Both the position numbers and the translations under genes were made by a program. The notes below the pieces were generated by a model. That model saw nothing but the letters and a program-made list of their open reading frames with translations. It had not been told where the DNA came from and searched no databases. From positions 104,978,001-105,042,000 of the forward strand of contig NC_134102.1 in NCBI RefSeq assembly GCF_000715075.1: a DNA stretch of 64,000 nt, written 5' to 3'. This document shows, piece after piece, positions 45,141 through 56,569 of this stretch. This DNA comes from Nicotiana tabacum (lineage: Eukaryota; Streptophyta; Magnoliopsida; Solanales; Solanaceae). Position 1 is the first letter of the stretch. Every line of letters begins with the position of its first letter.

Positions 45141-47185
45141 TGTTACATCTCGCATTTTCATACGTTAAAGTTTTATCGTAAGTTAATCGACGTAAGCTCG
45201 GGAATGAAATTATTTTGGGATTATAAACATTATGCTATTTCAAACACGTGATGAGTAAATTTGTGAAAGAGAGAGGGTGAGCAAATAAAAGAAAATGAGT
45301 TTCGTCGAAGTTTGGCAATTTAGAATAAAATACAGTCCAAGCTATAACACCTCATATTTATGGACTAGTGCCATACAAGGTACCATATGACCATGATAGT
45401 ATGATGTATAAGGTGTATTAAAAATGAATAGTATTTTAAGTAGTTTGAAACAATTCTTAATTACGTGGGTAATTGGTTAATTATTGGTTTAATGGGAAAT
45501 TAACCATGTAATTAAGGATTTGTGGACAATTGTTGGTGGGGACAAAGCCCCCCTCCCCCACGTGGAAGCAAGTGGAGGAAATTAATAGTGACTCTTGACT
45601 TAGGCAATTAAATTAAGAGGACACATGGATAATGTCCTTAGCCATTCCTTGCAAACAGAATATCCTAAACTCAGAGATCTCCATAGTTGAACTTTGTCAT
45701 TTATTTGCCTTTGTTTCGCATCATCTTCTTGATAATTTTCATTCATTTTCTTGTGTAAAATGTCTCGACAATTCAAAGAAGAAGGATTCATAGGTTCATT
45801 ACAAATTAGTGGCATACTTCTCATAGAACTATGAATAAGTGAGACTAGAAAGGGAAGTTATATTAGTCATCCCTACACTTATCTTGAATTAATATCAAAA
45901 TTCATTTGGTAAGGGAGTTATACAGAAAGGCAAAGCCAAGAACGAAGGTGAGAGAATTTGGAAATTCATACGAGACTCCATATTATAATAGCAACAGGAT
46001 TTTGCGATTCTAAGGGAGTATGGTGCAATCCTTCTCAAGAATATCATACGGATTTTTTTCTACTCCAGGTATGTTAAGGTTAAGCCCTTCCTTCCTTTTG
46101 GCATGATCTCATAACTACATGCGTTTGATAACGAGGCATAAAGAGAAGTTCATACTCCCGAATTTATATACATTATCTTAGTCTCATAAGTTACAGTATT
46201 TTCCCTTATCGAGACTTCATATTCAATTGAGTATTGTATTCTTCCAGTCAAGAGAGCGGAGGGTCTATATATATACACAGTATTACAATATTTTCCCCAT
46301 CATCGAGTTATAATCGGTAGGCAGGCCCCTATTGGGCAATCTCTAATCAGATGGTAAGTTATATACCGAGCCTACTGTGGCCGAGCGCCTATGAGCAAGC
46401 ACAAAATGACCGAGATACATAGCCTAGTATGGCCAAGCACCTATAAGCGAGCCTACTACGGCGGAGCAGTTACACGTTCCGAGCCTTATAAGGCCGGACA
46501 CTTATTTTACTTACTACATTGAGAGAGTTGAGTCAGTATCAGTAGGTAAGTATATCTCCAGATCATCTTTGACTCCCGGTTACTTTCAGCTATTATATTA
46601 TCAGTTCAGTTTCAGCTTTCAGTTATTTTATTGCCTTGCATACTCGGTACATTATTTCATACTGACGTCCCTTTTTCTGGGGATGCTACATTTCATGCGT
46701 GCAGGTTCAGACAGACATGCGGGTAGACCTCCTCAGTAGGTGTTGTCCGAGTTCAGCTTTATCGGTAAGCTCCACGTCCTTCGGAGTTGCCAGGTCTAGA
46801 AGTTTTGTTTACATCCTGTGTATATATGTATATAGATTATGGGTAGGTCGGAGCCCTGTTCCGATCACGGTACATCCATCAGTATAGGCTTGTAGACATA
46901 ACATGTCAGTTAGTGCAGTATGTTGGGCTTGTAGGCCTTGTATGTATATTTTGTTGGTTTTTCAGTTGTAGTAGTTATGACGGCCTTCCCAGCCTAGCTT
47001 TATATTGATGTTTAGTCAGCGTTGGTTTCCATTCAGTTTTATATTTTGCTTCGCAAATTGTCTTGAAATGTGGTCCATGGCCAAAGTATGACATTATATG
47101 TTCACATTCTCTTAGTCGTAAGTTGGTACGCAAGGATAGGTGAGGCACCGGGTGCCGGTCTCACCCTTAGGTTCGGGGCGAGACA
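45141..47185 (+). repeat. 5' LTR of chromovirus F
   Basis: Starts TGTTACATCTCGC and ends TTCGGGGCGAGACA, followed 4 bases later by a PBS. It contains a segment (46365-46500) in which gagcctactRyggc, cgagcgcctatgagc and related words recur. Confidence 0.92.
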
Positions 47186-47189
47186 AAAG

Positions 47190-47203
47190 TGGTATTAGAG
47201 CAG
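47190..47203 (+). promoter_or_regulatory. Primer binding site of chromovirus F (tRNA-iMet type)
   Basis: tggtattagagcag lies 4 bases after the LTR and differs from TGGTATCAGAGC by one base. Confidence 0.82.
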
Positions 47204-47396
47204 TTATGTCCTAGGGAGTCTACAAGTTGTGTCTAGTAGGGTCTTGTTTATAGATGTGTTGTGCACCACATTATATAAGCAGGGGACTACAGGGCATTTA
47301 AGAGTTGGTTACCCTTCTTTCAAATCTAAATCGTCTTATAGAACTGAGTTATAGGAAATTTGAGTTAAACTTACGTGTTGGCATTTGCATGCACAA

Positions 47397-48580
47397 ATGA
47401 CGGTGACTAGGAAGACTACAGCTAGTCAGAGGAGAGATACAACAGTAGGTGAGGGGACTATCAGGGTACCCCAGTAGATGGGGCCCAGTAGGAGGCCCAG
47501 GGAGAGACCCATACTGAGCCATTACCGGCTCCTTCACCACCTGGGGAGATTCCTAGGGAGACCGCACATCTAGTTCCCCCTCCACTTCCATCAGATCAGG
47601 ACTTGAGGAGTGCGGTGCATTTGTTGACACAGTTGGTAGCTACCCAGCAACAGGCTAGGGCATCAGCTAGTGCAGGAACTTCTGAGGGGTCTGGGAGTTC
47701 AAGGGTCCAAGAGTTTATTGCTTTGAGTCCCCCAGAGTTCACGGGGACAGATCAGAGGGAGGACCCGCAGGATTTCATAGATCAGCTTCACAGGATCTTT
47801 CGGGTTATGCATGCCACAAAGAAAGAGGCAGTTGAGCTAGTAGTTTTTCGACTCCGAGATATAGCCATCATTTGGTACGAGGGATGGGAGAGGTCCAGGG
47901 GACGTGATGCACCTCCAGCTATTTGGGAGAATTTTTCAGATGCCTTCCTTGACCAGTACTTACCGCGGGAGATCCGACAGGCTCGAGTCGATCAGTTTCT
48001 AACCCTCAAGCAGGGCAATATGAGTGTTCGAGAGTATAGTCTCCGTTTTGACTCATTGGCCACATATGCACCATCTATAGTTGCTACTATGTGGGACAAG
48101 ATCCACGGGTTTATAGCAGGATTGGCTCCAGAGTTGACCAAGGCATGTGCCACCGCTGCATTGCAGGACAGTATGGATATCTTCCGGATTCAGGCATTCG
48201 CCCAGAATGTAGAAAGGGGTAGGCGTCAACAGTAGGGTGCAGAGAGGACTGAGTCAGGACATCGTAAGAGGATTAGATTTTCCAGGTCTCAGGAGCAGTC
48301 TCAGGGTAGTTATAGGTCCCAGTACTTCGAACGTCCACCTAGGCCTCCGCCACCTCAGTTACAGGGTTACATGTATGACCGCTATACTCAGTCAGGACCA
48401 GGTGAGAGCTCACGGGCATCGGGTTTGTAGCGACAACGAGGTTCAGGGCCGACATGGTCATTTCCGCCGTGGTGTGACATCTGTGGTAGAGGACACTTGG
48501 GCCAATGCTGAGCTGGTTCCGATGCTTGTTATACATGTGGATGTCCGGGCCATATGATGTGAGATTGCCCAAATAGAGAT
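47397..48580 (+). pseudogene. Chromovirus F gag with double zinc knuckle, broken
   Basis: The probable start is ATG at 47397 (MTVTRKTTASQRRD), stopped by TAG near 47475. The main open frame (47603-48235) carries the retrotransposon gag domain: FIALSPPEFTGTDQREDPQD, LVVFRLRDIAIIWYEGWERS, IWENFSDAFLDQYLPREIRQ and LKQGNMSVREYSLRFDSLAT. After a TAG at 48233 and a frameshift come two CCHC knuckles, CDICGRGHLGQC (about 48475-48510) and CYTCGCPGHMM-DC (about 48532-48573; the dash is a stop). Ligand residues of both are preserved. Confidence 0.88.
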
Positions 48581-48589
48581 TCTGGGGGT

Positions 48590-50127
48590 ATGGCACAACC
48601 AGCAAATTCAGCAACAGGATCATCTATGTCCATGCATCCTTCAGGGCACGAGTCTCAGTCTTCGGCTGGTAGAGGTCGAGGCAGAGGTAGAGGTTCCACT
48701 TCAGGTAGTAACCAGAATCGTAGCTATGCTTTAGCGGGTCAACAGGACCAGGAGTCTTCACCAGACGTTGTGACAGGTATGTTGACCATTTGCTCTCATG
48801 ATGCTTATGCCTTGATAGACCCAGGATCTACTTTATCGTGTATTACCCCATTTGTCGCGGGGAAGTTTGGTATAGTGCCGGAAATACTAAATGATCCTTT
48901 TGCAGTATCTACACCGGTCGGAGAATCGATTATTGCTAGACGGGTTTACCGAGGGTATATGGTGACAGTTTGTGGTCGTCAGACCACAGCCGACCTAGTT
49001 GAGCTAGAGATGTTGGATTTTGATGCTATCATGGGCATGGACTGGTTGGCAGCTTGCTATGCCACAGTTGATTGTCGAGCAAAGACAGCTAGATTTCATT
49101 TTCCGGGTGAGCCAATCCTTGAATAAGCAGGTAATACAGCAACGCCCAGAGGTAGGTTTATTTCCTATCTGAAGGCAAGGAAAATAATCGCAAAAGGGTG
49201 CATTTATCATATTGTGCGAGTTAGAGATGCAGATACTGAGATACCTATACTTCAATCTATTCTAGTAGTCAAAGAGTATGCAGATGTATTTCTAGATGAA
49301 CTTCCAGGTATTCCTCTAGAGCGAGAGATTGATTTTGGCATAGATTTGCTTCCGGGAACTCAACCAATATCCATCCCTCCGTATAGAATGGCACCTGCCG
49401 AATTGAAGGAGTTAAAGGAGCAGTTAAAATATTTGCTGGAGAAAGGTTTCATCAGGCCCAGTACCTTGCCTTGGGGTGCACCGGTACTGTTTGTGTGGAA
49501 GAAAGATAGCTCGCTGAGGATGTATATCGATTATAGGCAACTAAACAAGGTAACTATTAAAAATAAATATCCACTTCCAAGGATCGATGACTTGTTTGAT
49601 CAGTTGCAGGAGGCTAGATGCTTTTCAAAGATAGATTTGAGGTCGGGGTACCACCAGGTCAGAGTTCGGGAGAAAGATATTCCCAAGACAGCTTTCAGGA
49701 CCCGATATGGCCACTTCGAGTTCCTTGTCATGTCCTTTGGGTTGACGAATGAACCTGCCATATTTATGGACTTGATGAATAGCCTATTCCGGCCATATTT
49801 AGATCTGTTCGTGATAGTCTTTATTGATGATATTCTGGTTTATTCACGTTCAGAGGATGAGCATGTGGACCACCTGCGAGCGGTACTCCAAACCCTCCGT
49901 GATAGTAAATTATATGCTAAGTTTCTAAATGTGAGTTCTGGTTGAAGTTTGTAGCATTCTTAGGGCACGTTGTATCCGATGGAAGTATAAAGGCAGACAC
50001 TCAGAAGATTGAGGCTGTGAAATCCTGGCCTAGACCTACCACTCCAACAGAGGTTCGTAGCTTTCTAGGCTTAGCAGGATACTATCGGAGGTTCATAGAG
50101 GGTTTTCTTCCCTTTCGGCACCATTGA
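48590..50127 (+). pseudogene. Chromovirus F protease and reverse transcriptase
   Basis: An RG-rich linker leads to the protease: VVTGMLTICSHDAYALIDPG with active-site DPGST (about 48820), LDFDAIMGMDWLAACYATVD, and a stop at 49124. RT resumes at about 49214: [79 protein letters not shown]. The catalytic box FIDDILVYS (about 49822-49848) is intact. A frameshift near 49945 splits the connection segment ([36 protein letters not shown]). All RT motifs are present, in two frames. Confidence 0.92.
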
Positions 50128-50620
50128 CGAAGTTGAAGCAAAAAGCAACTAAGTTTCAGTGGACAAAGGATTGCGAGCAGAGTTTCCAAGAGCTTAAGAA
50201 CAGGTTGACCTCAGCGCTAGTTCTAACACTTCCAGAGGGTCCAAATGGTTATGCCATGTATTGTGATGCCTCAGGTTTCGGGTTAGGATGTGTCTTTATG
50301 CAACATGGGAGGGTAATTGCGTATGCTTCAAGGCAGTTAAGGAAACACGAGCGAAATTATCCGACCCACGACCTCGAGTTAGCCGAAGTTGTCCACGCAC
50401 TTAAGATATGGCGACATTATTTATATGGCATTCATGTTGATGTATTTACAGATCATAAAAGCATGCAATATACCTTCAAGCAAAAAGAGTTGAATTTGCG
50501 ACAGAGGCGATGACTTGAGTTATTGAAAGATTACGATGTTAACATTCTCTACCATCCAGACAAAGCTAATGTGGTAGCAGATGCCTTAAGTCGCCGATCT
50601 ATGGGTAGCTTAACACATGT
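50124..50620 (+). pseudogene. Chromovirus F RNase H
   Basis: Ty3-type RNase H with [20 protein letters not shown] (first catalytic Asp), [21 protein letters not shown] (catalytic Glu), [20 protein letters not shown] (Asp) and, after a TGA at 50511, LLKDYDVNILYHPDKANVVA-DALSRR. The order and spacing are normal for the family. It is one frameshift away from RT. Confidence 0.9.
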
Positions 50621-50897
50621 AGAGGCTGAGAAAAGACAATTAACTAGAGAGATTCATCAATTGGCTTGTTTGGGGGTTCGGTTAGTAGACTCTCGCAATG
50701 GTGGAGTTGTACTCCAAAATACTGCAAAATCATCTCTCATAACTGAAGTAAAGGAGAGGCAGTACGAGGACCAAGAGTTGGTCGAGTTGAGAGAGCGAGT
50801 TCCGCAGCAGAAGAAGCCGTTGTTAGAGCTCAATGGAGATGGGGTTCTTAGATACATGGGTCATTTGTGTGTTCCATATGTGGCAGGGCTATGAGAC

Positions 50898-51941
50898 ATG
50901 ATTATGTCAGAGGCACATTATTCGTGGTACTCCATTCATCCTGGGTCGACGAAGATGTATCATGACATTAAGGATGTGTACTGGTGGAATAATATGAACA
51001 AAAACATTGCTGAGTTTGTCGCTCAGTGTCCTAGTTGCCAGCAAGTGAAGATAGAGCACCAGAAGCCCGGAGGGCTAATGCATACTATAGAGATCCCGAC
51101 GTGGAAATGGGAGGTGATAAACATGGACTTTATCACGGGTTTACCTCGTTCTCATCGTAAGTTCGATTCCATATGGGTGATAGTCGATAGGCTCATGAAA
51201 TTAGCTCATTTCCTACCGGTAAAATCTACATATACAACAGAAGACTATGCAAAGTTATATATTAGGGAGATAGTGCGGCTATACGGAGTACTGATATCTA
51301 TTATATCTGACCGTGGGGACCAGTTTACAACACATTTTTGGAGGTCATTTCAGAAAGGTCTAGGGAGTCAGGTGAATCTCAGCACAACTTTTCATCCACA
51401 AACTGATGGACAAGCCGAGCGCACAATTCAGAAGCTCGAGGATATGTTACGAGCATGTGTGTTAGATTTTAAAAGAAGTTGGGATGAACATTTACCTCTT
51501 ATCGAGTTTGTATATAATAACAGTTACCACTCCAGTATCCATATGGCTCTGTACGAGGCTTTGTATGGGCGTAAGTGCAGATCTCCTATAGGGTGGTTTG
51601 ATGTTGGAGAATCTGGATTACATGGGTCAGACCTAGTTCAGCAAGCCGTGGAGAAAGTAAAGCTTATCCGGGAGCGACTGTTGACAGCCCAGAGTCGTCA
51701 GAAGTCATATTATGACGTGCGACGACGAGACTTAGATTTAGGGGTTAATGACTGGGTATTCTTAAAAGTATCACCTATGAAGGGCGTGATGAGGTTTGGC
51801 AAGAAAGGCAAGCTTAGCCCACAGTCTATTGGGCCTTATAGGATCATTCGGAGAGTAGGCCAAGTAGCTTATGAGTTAGAATTGCCCTCGGAATTGGAGT
51901 CTGCCCATCCGGTGTTTCACGTATCTATATTACGGAAGTGA
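50898..51941 (+). pseudogene. Chromovirus F integrase
   Basis: A 347-codon open frame holds a complete integrase: the HHCC zinc-binding domain (EAHYSWYSIHPGSTKMYHDI … CPSCQQVKIEHQKPGG) and the D,D-35-E core with Asp in VINMDFITGLPRS, Asp in SIISDRGDQFTTHFWR and Glu in TDGQAERTIQKLEDML. The GPY/F-type module (LSPQSIGPYRIIRRVG) and HPVFHVSILRK end this part. The usual W in the WPxx-type context is not assessed. It is followed directly by a TGA (51939) and then the chromodomain in frame. Confidence 0.92.
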
Positions 51942-52175
51942 ATTGGCAATCCTACCCGAGTGGTACCCACAGATGATGTACAGATTACGGAGGACTTGTC
52001 ATACGAGGAAATTCCGGTTGCCATCCTAGACCGACAAATCCGCAAGCTACGAAATAAGGAGGTAGCCTCCGTGAAGGTCTTATGGAGAAGAAAGAATGTG
52101 GAAGAGATGACGTAGGAAGCGAAGGAAGAAATTAAGTCTAAATATCCCCACCTATTTCAAATTGAAGATATGGTT
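51942..52175 (+). pseudogene. C-terminal chromodomain of chromovirus F
   Basis: In the same frame after the TGA: EDLSYEEIPVAILDRQIRKL, RNKEVASVKVLWRRKNVEEM, a TAG where Trp is expected (normally …EATWEAEE), then EAKEEIKSKYPHLF. This is the group II chromodomain of plant chromoviruses, thought to guide integration into particular chromatin. Two stops (51939 and 52112) would remove it from any product. Confidence 0.88.
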
Positions 52176-52427
52176 CGAGGTGGGATACCTCAGCACAACT
52201 CTATTCAGGCCAGTAGGTCATCAGGTAAACTCTAATTTTTGACTTTCAGAATTTATAATGGACAGCTATGTGAGGCCAAGTGTTGCTATTTGTTGACATT
52301 GGCCATGTGTGGCATGTATAGTATGTTTTCTGGCTGCGTACAAGATGGTTTTAATCTAGTTTACGGAGGAGACTCTGGCAAAATTTTTCCAAAGTCTCTA
52401 AGAATAAGCATTCGAGGACGAATGTTT

Positions 52428-52442
52428 CTAAGGGGGGAAGGA
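52428..52442 (+). promoter_or_regulatory. Polypurine tract of chromovirus F
   Basis: ctaaggggggaagga precedes the TGTTACATC start of the 3' LTR. The upstream cattcgaggacgaatg block (52409) is the chromovirus counterpart of the one in elements D and E. Confidence 0.85.
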
Positions 52443-54496
52443 TGTTACATCTTGCGTTTTCATACGTTAAAGTTTCGTCGTAAGTTAATCGATGTAAGTT
52501 CGGGAATGAGGTTATTTTGGGATTATAAGCATTATGCTATTTCAAACACGTGATGAGTAAATTCGTGAAAGAGAGAGGGTGAGCAAATAAAAGAAAATGA
52601 GTTTCGTCGAAGTTTGGCAATTTGAAATAAAATACGGTCCAAGCTATAATACCCCGTATTTATGGACTAGTGTCATACAAGGTACCATATGACCATGATA
52701 GTATGATGTATAAGGTGTATTAAAAATGAGTAGTATTTTAAGTAGTTTGAGATAATTCTTAATTACGTGGGTAATTGATTAATTATTGGTTTAATGGGAG
52801 ATTAACCATGTAATTAAAGATTTGTGGATAATTGTAGGTGGGGACAAAGCCCCCCCCCCCCCCCCACACACACGTGGCAGCAAGTGGAGGAAGTTAATAG
52901 TGACTCTTGACTTAGGCAATTAAATTAGGAGGACACATGGATAATGTCCTTAGCCATTCCTTGCAAACAGAATATCCTAAACTCAGAGATCTCCATAGTT
53001 GGACTTTGTCATTTATTTGCCTTTATTTCTCATCATCTTCTTGATAATTTTCATTCATTTTCTTATGTAAAATGTCTCGACAATCCAAAGAAGAAGGATT
53101 CATAAATTCATTACAAATTTAGTGGCATACTTCTCATAGAACTATGAATAAGTGAGACTAGAGAGGGAAGTTATATTAGTCATCCCTACACTTATCTTGA
53201 ATTAATATCAAAATTCATTTAGTAAGGGAGTTATACAGAAAGGCAAAGCCAAGAACGAAGGTGAGAGAATTTGGAAATTCATATGAGACTCTATATTATA
53301 ATAGCAACGAGATTTTGTGATTCTAAGGGAGTACGGTGTAATCCTTCTCAAGAATATCATACGGATTTTTCCGTACTCCAGGTATGTTAAGGTTAAGCCC
53401 TTCTTTTATTTTAGAATGATCTCGTAACTACATGCGTTTGATAACGAGGCATAAAGAGAAGTTCATACTCTCGAATTTATATATATTATCCTAGTCTCAT
53501 AAGTTACAGTATTTTCCCTTATCGGGACTTCATATTCAATTGAGTATTATCTTCTTCCAATCAAGAGAGCAGAAGGTCTATATATATACATTATTACAGT
53601 ATTTTCCTCACCATCGAGCTATAATCAGTGGGCAGGCCCCTATTAGACAACCTCTGATCAGATGGTAAGTTATATACCGAGCCTACTGTGACCGAGCGCC
53701 TATGAGCGAGCCCAGAATGGCCGAGATACATAGCTTAGTATGGCCGAGCGCCTATGAGCGAGCCTACTACGGCGAAGCAGTTACACGTTCTGAGCCTTAT
53801 AGGACCGGACACTTATTTTACTTACTATATTGAGAGAGTTGAGTCAGTATCAACAGGTAAGTATATCTCCATATCATCTTTGACTCCCAGTTACTTTCAG
53901 TTATTATATTATCAGTTCAGTTTCAGCTTTCAGTTATTTTATTGCCTTGCATACTCGGTACATTATTTCGTACTGACATCCCTTTTTCTGGGGATGCTAC
54001 ATTTCATGCGTGCAGGTTCTGATAGACATGCGGGTAGACCTCCTCAGTAGGTGTTGCCCGAGTTCAGCTTTATCGGTAAGCTTCACGTCCTTCGTAGTTG
54101 TCGGGTCTAGAAGATTTGTGTACATCTTGTGTATATATGTATATAGATTATGGGTAGGTCGTGGCCCTGTTCCGATCATGATACATCCATCAGTAGAGGC
54201 TTGTAGACTTAACCTGTCAGTTAGTGCAGTATGCTGGGCTTGTAGGCCTTGTATGTATATTTTGTTGGTTTGTCAGCTGTAGTAGTTGTGACGGCCTTGC
54301 CGGCCCAGCTTTATATTGATGTTTAGTCAGCATTGGTTTCCATTTAGTTTTATATTTTGCTTCGCAAATTGTCTTGCAATGTGGCCCATGGCCAAAGTAT
54401 GACATTATATGTTCAGATTCCCTTAGTCGCAAGTTGGTACGCAAGAATAGGTGAGGCACTGGGTGCCGGTCTCGCCCCTAGGTTCGGGGTGTAACA
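52443..54496 (+). repeat. 3' LTR of chromovirus F
   Basis: TGTTACATCTTGC … TTCGGGGTGTAACA. It is colinear with 45141-47185. A poly-C run plus CA repeat (about 52849-52872) is expanded relative to the 5' LTR (45547-45559). Confidence 0.92.
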
Positions 54497-55440
54497 CTGC
54501 CTATACAGAAAGGGTCTTAAAACGCTTTTACATGGACAAAGCGCATCCATTGAGTACACCAATGGTTGTTCGATCACTTGAAGCGAATAAGGACCCGTTC
54601 CGACCTCTAGAAGAGTGAGATGAACTCCTTGGTCCTGAAACACCATATCTCAGTGCAATTGGTGCACTTATGTATCTTGCTAATGCTACAAGGTCTGACA
54701 TATCATTTTCTATTAATTTACTAGCAAGATATAGCTCTTCTCCTACAAATAGACGTTGGAATGAGATTCAGCATATTTTGCGATATTTAAAGGGAACTCT
54801 TGATATGGGTTTGTTTTATGCTAACAAAGGTAGTGCAAATCTTATTGGTTATGCAGATGCAGGTTATGTATCTGATCCCCATAAAGCTCGATCTCAAACC
54901 GGGTACGTGTTTACATGTGGAGGTACTGTCATATCATGGCGCTCCACAAAGCAATCTATTGTTGCTACTTCTTCAAATCATGCTGAGATAATAGCTATTC
55001 ATGAAACAAGTAGGGTATGCGTATGGTTGAGATCAGTGATTCAAATTATTCAAGAAAAATGTGATTTAGAATGTGATAAAAGATCCATAATTTTATACGA
55101 AGACAATGCTGCATCATGAAGCAAGTAGGGAATGCGTATGGTTGAGATCAGTGATTCATTTTATTCAAGAAAAATGTGGTTTGGAATGTGATAAAAGATG
55201 CACAATTTTATACGAAGACAATGCTGCATGCATAGCCCAATTGAAGGGAGGATTTATAAAAAAGAGATAGAACGAAGCACATTTCACAAAAATTATTCTA
55301 CACACATGATCTTCAGAAAAATTGTGACATTGATGTGCAACAAATCCGTTCAAGTAACAATCCGGCAGATTTATTCACTAAATCTTTTCCAACTTCAACT
55401 TTTGAGAAGATAGTATACAAGATTGGAATGCGGAGACTCA
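54497..55440 (+). pseudogene. copia G reverse transcriptase end and RNase H, with tandem duplication
   Basis: Continues copia G Pol after element F: AYTEKVLKRFYMDKAHPLST and, after a TGA (54619), DELLGPETPYLSAIGALMYL, ATRSDISFSINLLARYSS, YADAGYVSDPHKARSQTGYV (RNase H Asp), SIVATSSNHAEIIAIHETSR (Glu) and LYEDNAA (Asp). A 115-bp segment is then repeated (55001-55115 and 55116-55230), which shifts the frame. The tail (HFTKIILHT…, then SNNPADLFTKSFPTSTFEKI in another frame) reaches the usual Pol end at about 55440. Confidence 0.9.
55001..55230. repeat. 115-bp tandem duplication in copia G RNase H
   Basis: 55001-55115 and 55116-55230 align end to end with about 9-10 differences. The length is not a multiple of three. 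Confidence 0.9.
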
Positions 55441-55676
55441 AATATTTGAAACAAGGTTTTCATGAGGGGGAGTAAAATATGCGATGTACTTTTTTTTTCC
55501 TTACTAAGCTTTTTTCCCACAAGGTTTTCCTTTTAAGGTTTTTAATGAGGCAGTTAGCAATGCGTATTATTAAATATGTGTACTCTTTTTCCTTCACTAT
55601 AATTTTTTTCCCACGGAGTTTTCCTAGTAAGATTTTAATGAGGCACATTATCTTTTAATGAATATCCAAGGGGGAG
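55441..55676 (+). other. 3' untranslated region and PPT of copia G
   Basis: A first PPT-like catgagggggagta lies at 55463. Two related pyrimidine-rich segments follow (tttttcccacaaggttttcc at 55510, tttttcccacggagttttcc at 55607). The actual polypurine tract ccaagggggag lies at 55666-55676, directly before the 3' LTR. Confidence 0.7.
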
Positions 55677-56138
55677 TATTATAAATATATTATATTATGG
55701 ATGTTCATTTAGTACTCCGTTGTAAATAAGCTTTTTGAAGAAGTTTATCCATATGAGACTTCGCTGTAAATATGTTTATCTATATAGTACTTTATTGGAA
55801 ATAAGCCTCCTGAAAATTTTTATCATTTTGGTACTCTGTTATGAATAAATATTAACCCGGTAAAAGATTATCTATATATGATACAGTAGTAGCTTACAAG
55901 CAAGTTACAAGTAACTTGCAATAGCAGCTTACAAACAGCTTACACAACAACTTATGATAGCAGTTTACAAGCAATTTATACAACAACTTACGGTAACAGT
56001 TTACACACAGCTTACGTATCAGTTTTTTTTTTTTTTTTTTTTTTTTTATAAATAAAATAGTTTTCAATTCATTATATTTATAATATATCACTTTCTATGT
56101 ACTTATAAGTTTTAAGGTACATAAGTCTTTATTTTACA
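55677..56138 (+). repeat. 3' LTR of copia G (462 bp)
   Basis: Starts tattataaatatatta (TA rather than TG) after the PPT and ends ttattttaca, matching the 5' LTR end ttattttataaca. It contains repeated cagcttaca-type words (55890-56015) and a 26-base poly-T (56022-56047). It ends about 430 bp before the FBL15-like start codon. Confidence 0.85.
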
Positions 56139-56569
56139 AATCTTCATATTTTTTTGTTTGCCACAAATCTCCGTTTCCGCCGATCTTTTCAAAGCTCAAT
56201 CCCCAAAAAGCGTCACCATTTACCAGCCTTCCATCCTTCAAAGATCCGATCAGATCTCTTCTCTCTCTCTACACTTCTCGCACTGCTGTTTTCTTTCTCT
56301 CTCTCCCCACCTGTACCTACATATTGTGTATCTTTTGTATTATGCTACTTCATTCTTGAATAAAAATCCATTGGATTTTCTCAACTGTGTAATCTGTGTA
56401 ATTTCTTGTGTAAAAGGAGTGGTCTTGGTGTAATTTATTGTAAAGTTGGGGTTTTTTTGGGGGTAAATTGTTAGATCGTGAGCTAGGGTTTGTGAAATTC
56501 ACAAATTGATAAAATTTGGAGTTCTATTTGTTTTTTTCCCGCTTTTTTGGGTGTGTTGTGAGTGTGTGT
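56139..56569 (+). promoter_or_regulatory. Presumed 5' UTR / proximal promoter of the F-box gene
   Basis: Host sequence between the copia LTR and the ATG. It holds a CT-rich stretch (56258-56313, several ctctctct runs) of the kind frequent in plant 5' UTRs and core promoters. No clear TATA box was seen near it, and TSS is not determinable. An upstream ATG at 56516 is in frame with the main ATG and would add 18 residues. Confidence 0.55.

Larger units (their letters stand above)
45141..54496 (+). mobile_element. Tekay/Del-type chromovirus F, structurally complete (9.36 kb)
   Basis: Two LTRs of 2045 and 2054 bp in direct orientation flank a PBS, gag with two zinc knuckles, PR-RT-RNase H-integrase, a C-terminal chromodomain and a PPT. 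The chromodomain after integrase defines the chromovirus branch of Ty3/gypsy. Several stops and frameshifts make it non-functional, yet every domain is present. LTR differences by eye are mostly transitions (about ten in the first 130 bp), so insertion is not very recent. Confidence 0.92.
45136..54501. other. 5-bp target site duplication of element F (CTGAC / CTGCC)
   Basis: CTGAC at 45136-45140 and CTGCC at 54497-54501 flank the two outer ends of element F, with one mismatch. One copy belongs to the interrupted copia G Pol reading frame. Confidence 0.78.
40937..56138 (+). mobile_element. Ty1/copia element G, interrupted by chromovirus F
   Basis: The order is truncated 5' LTR, PBS, gag, protease, integrase and RT start (to 45140), then element F, then RT end and RNase H (54497-55440), PPT and 3' LTR. 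Excising F plus one copy of its target duplication restores the Pol frame across the site (…FIHQS + AYTEKVLKRFYMDKAHPLST…). The integrase-before-RT order shows it is a Ty1/copia element. Its 5' LTR start is cut where LTR E of the neighbouring element ends. Confidence 0.9.

Noticed and set aside
1..56138. Endogenous pararetrovirus or other viral insertion
   Set aside because: Every RT found is linked to LTR retrotransposon domains (integrase, LTRs, PBS); no coat or movement protein motifs were seen.
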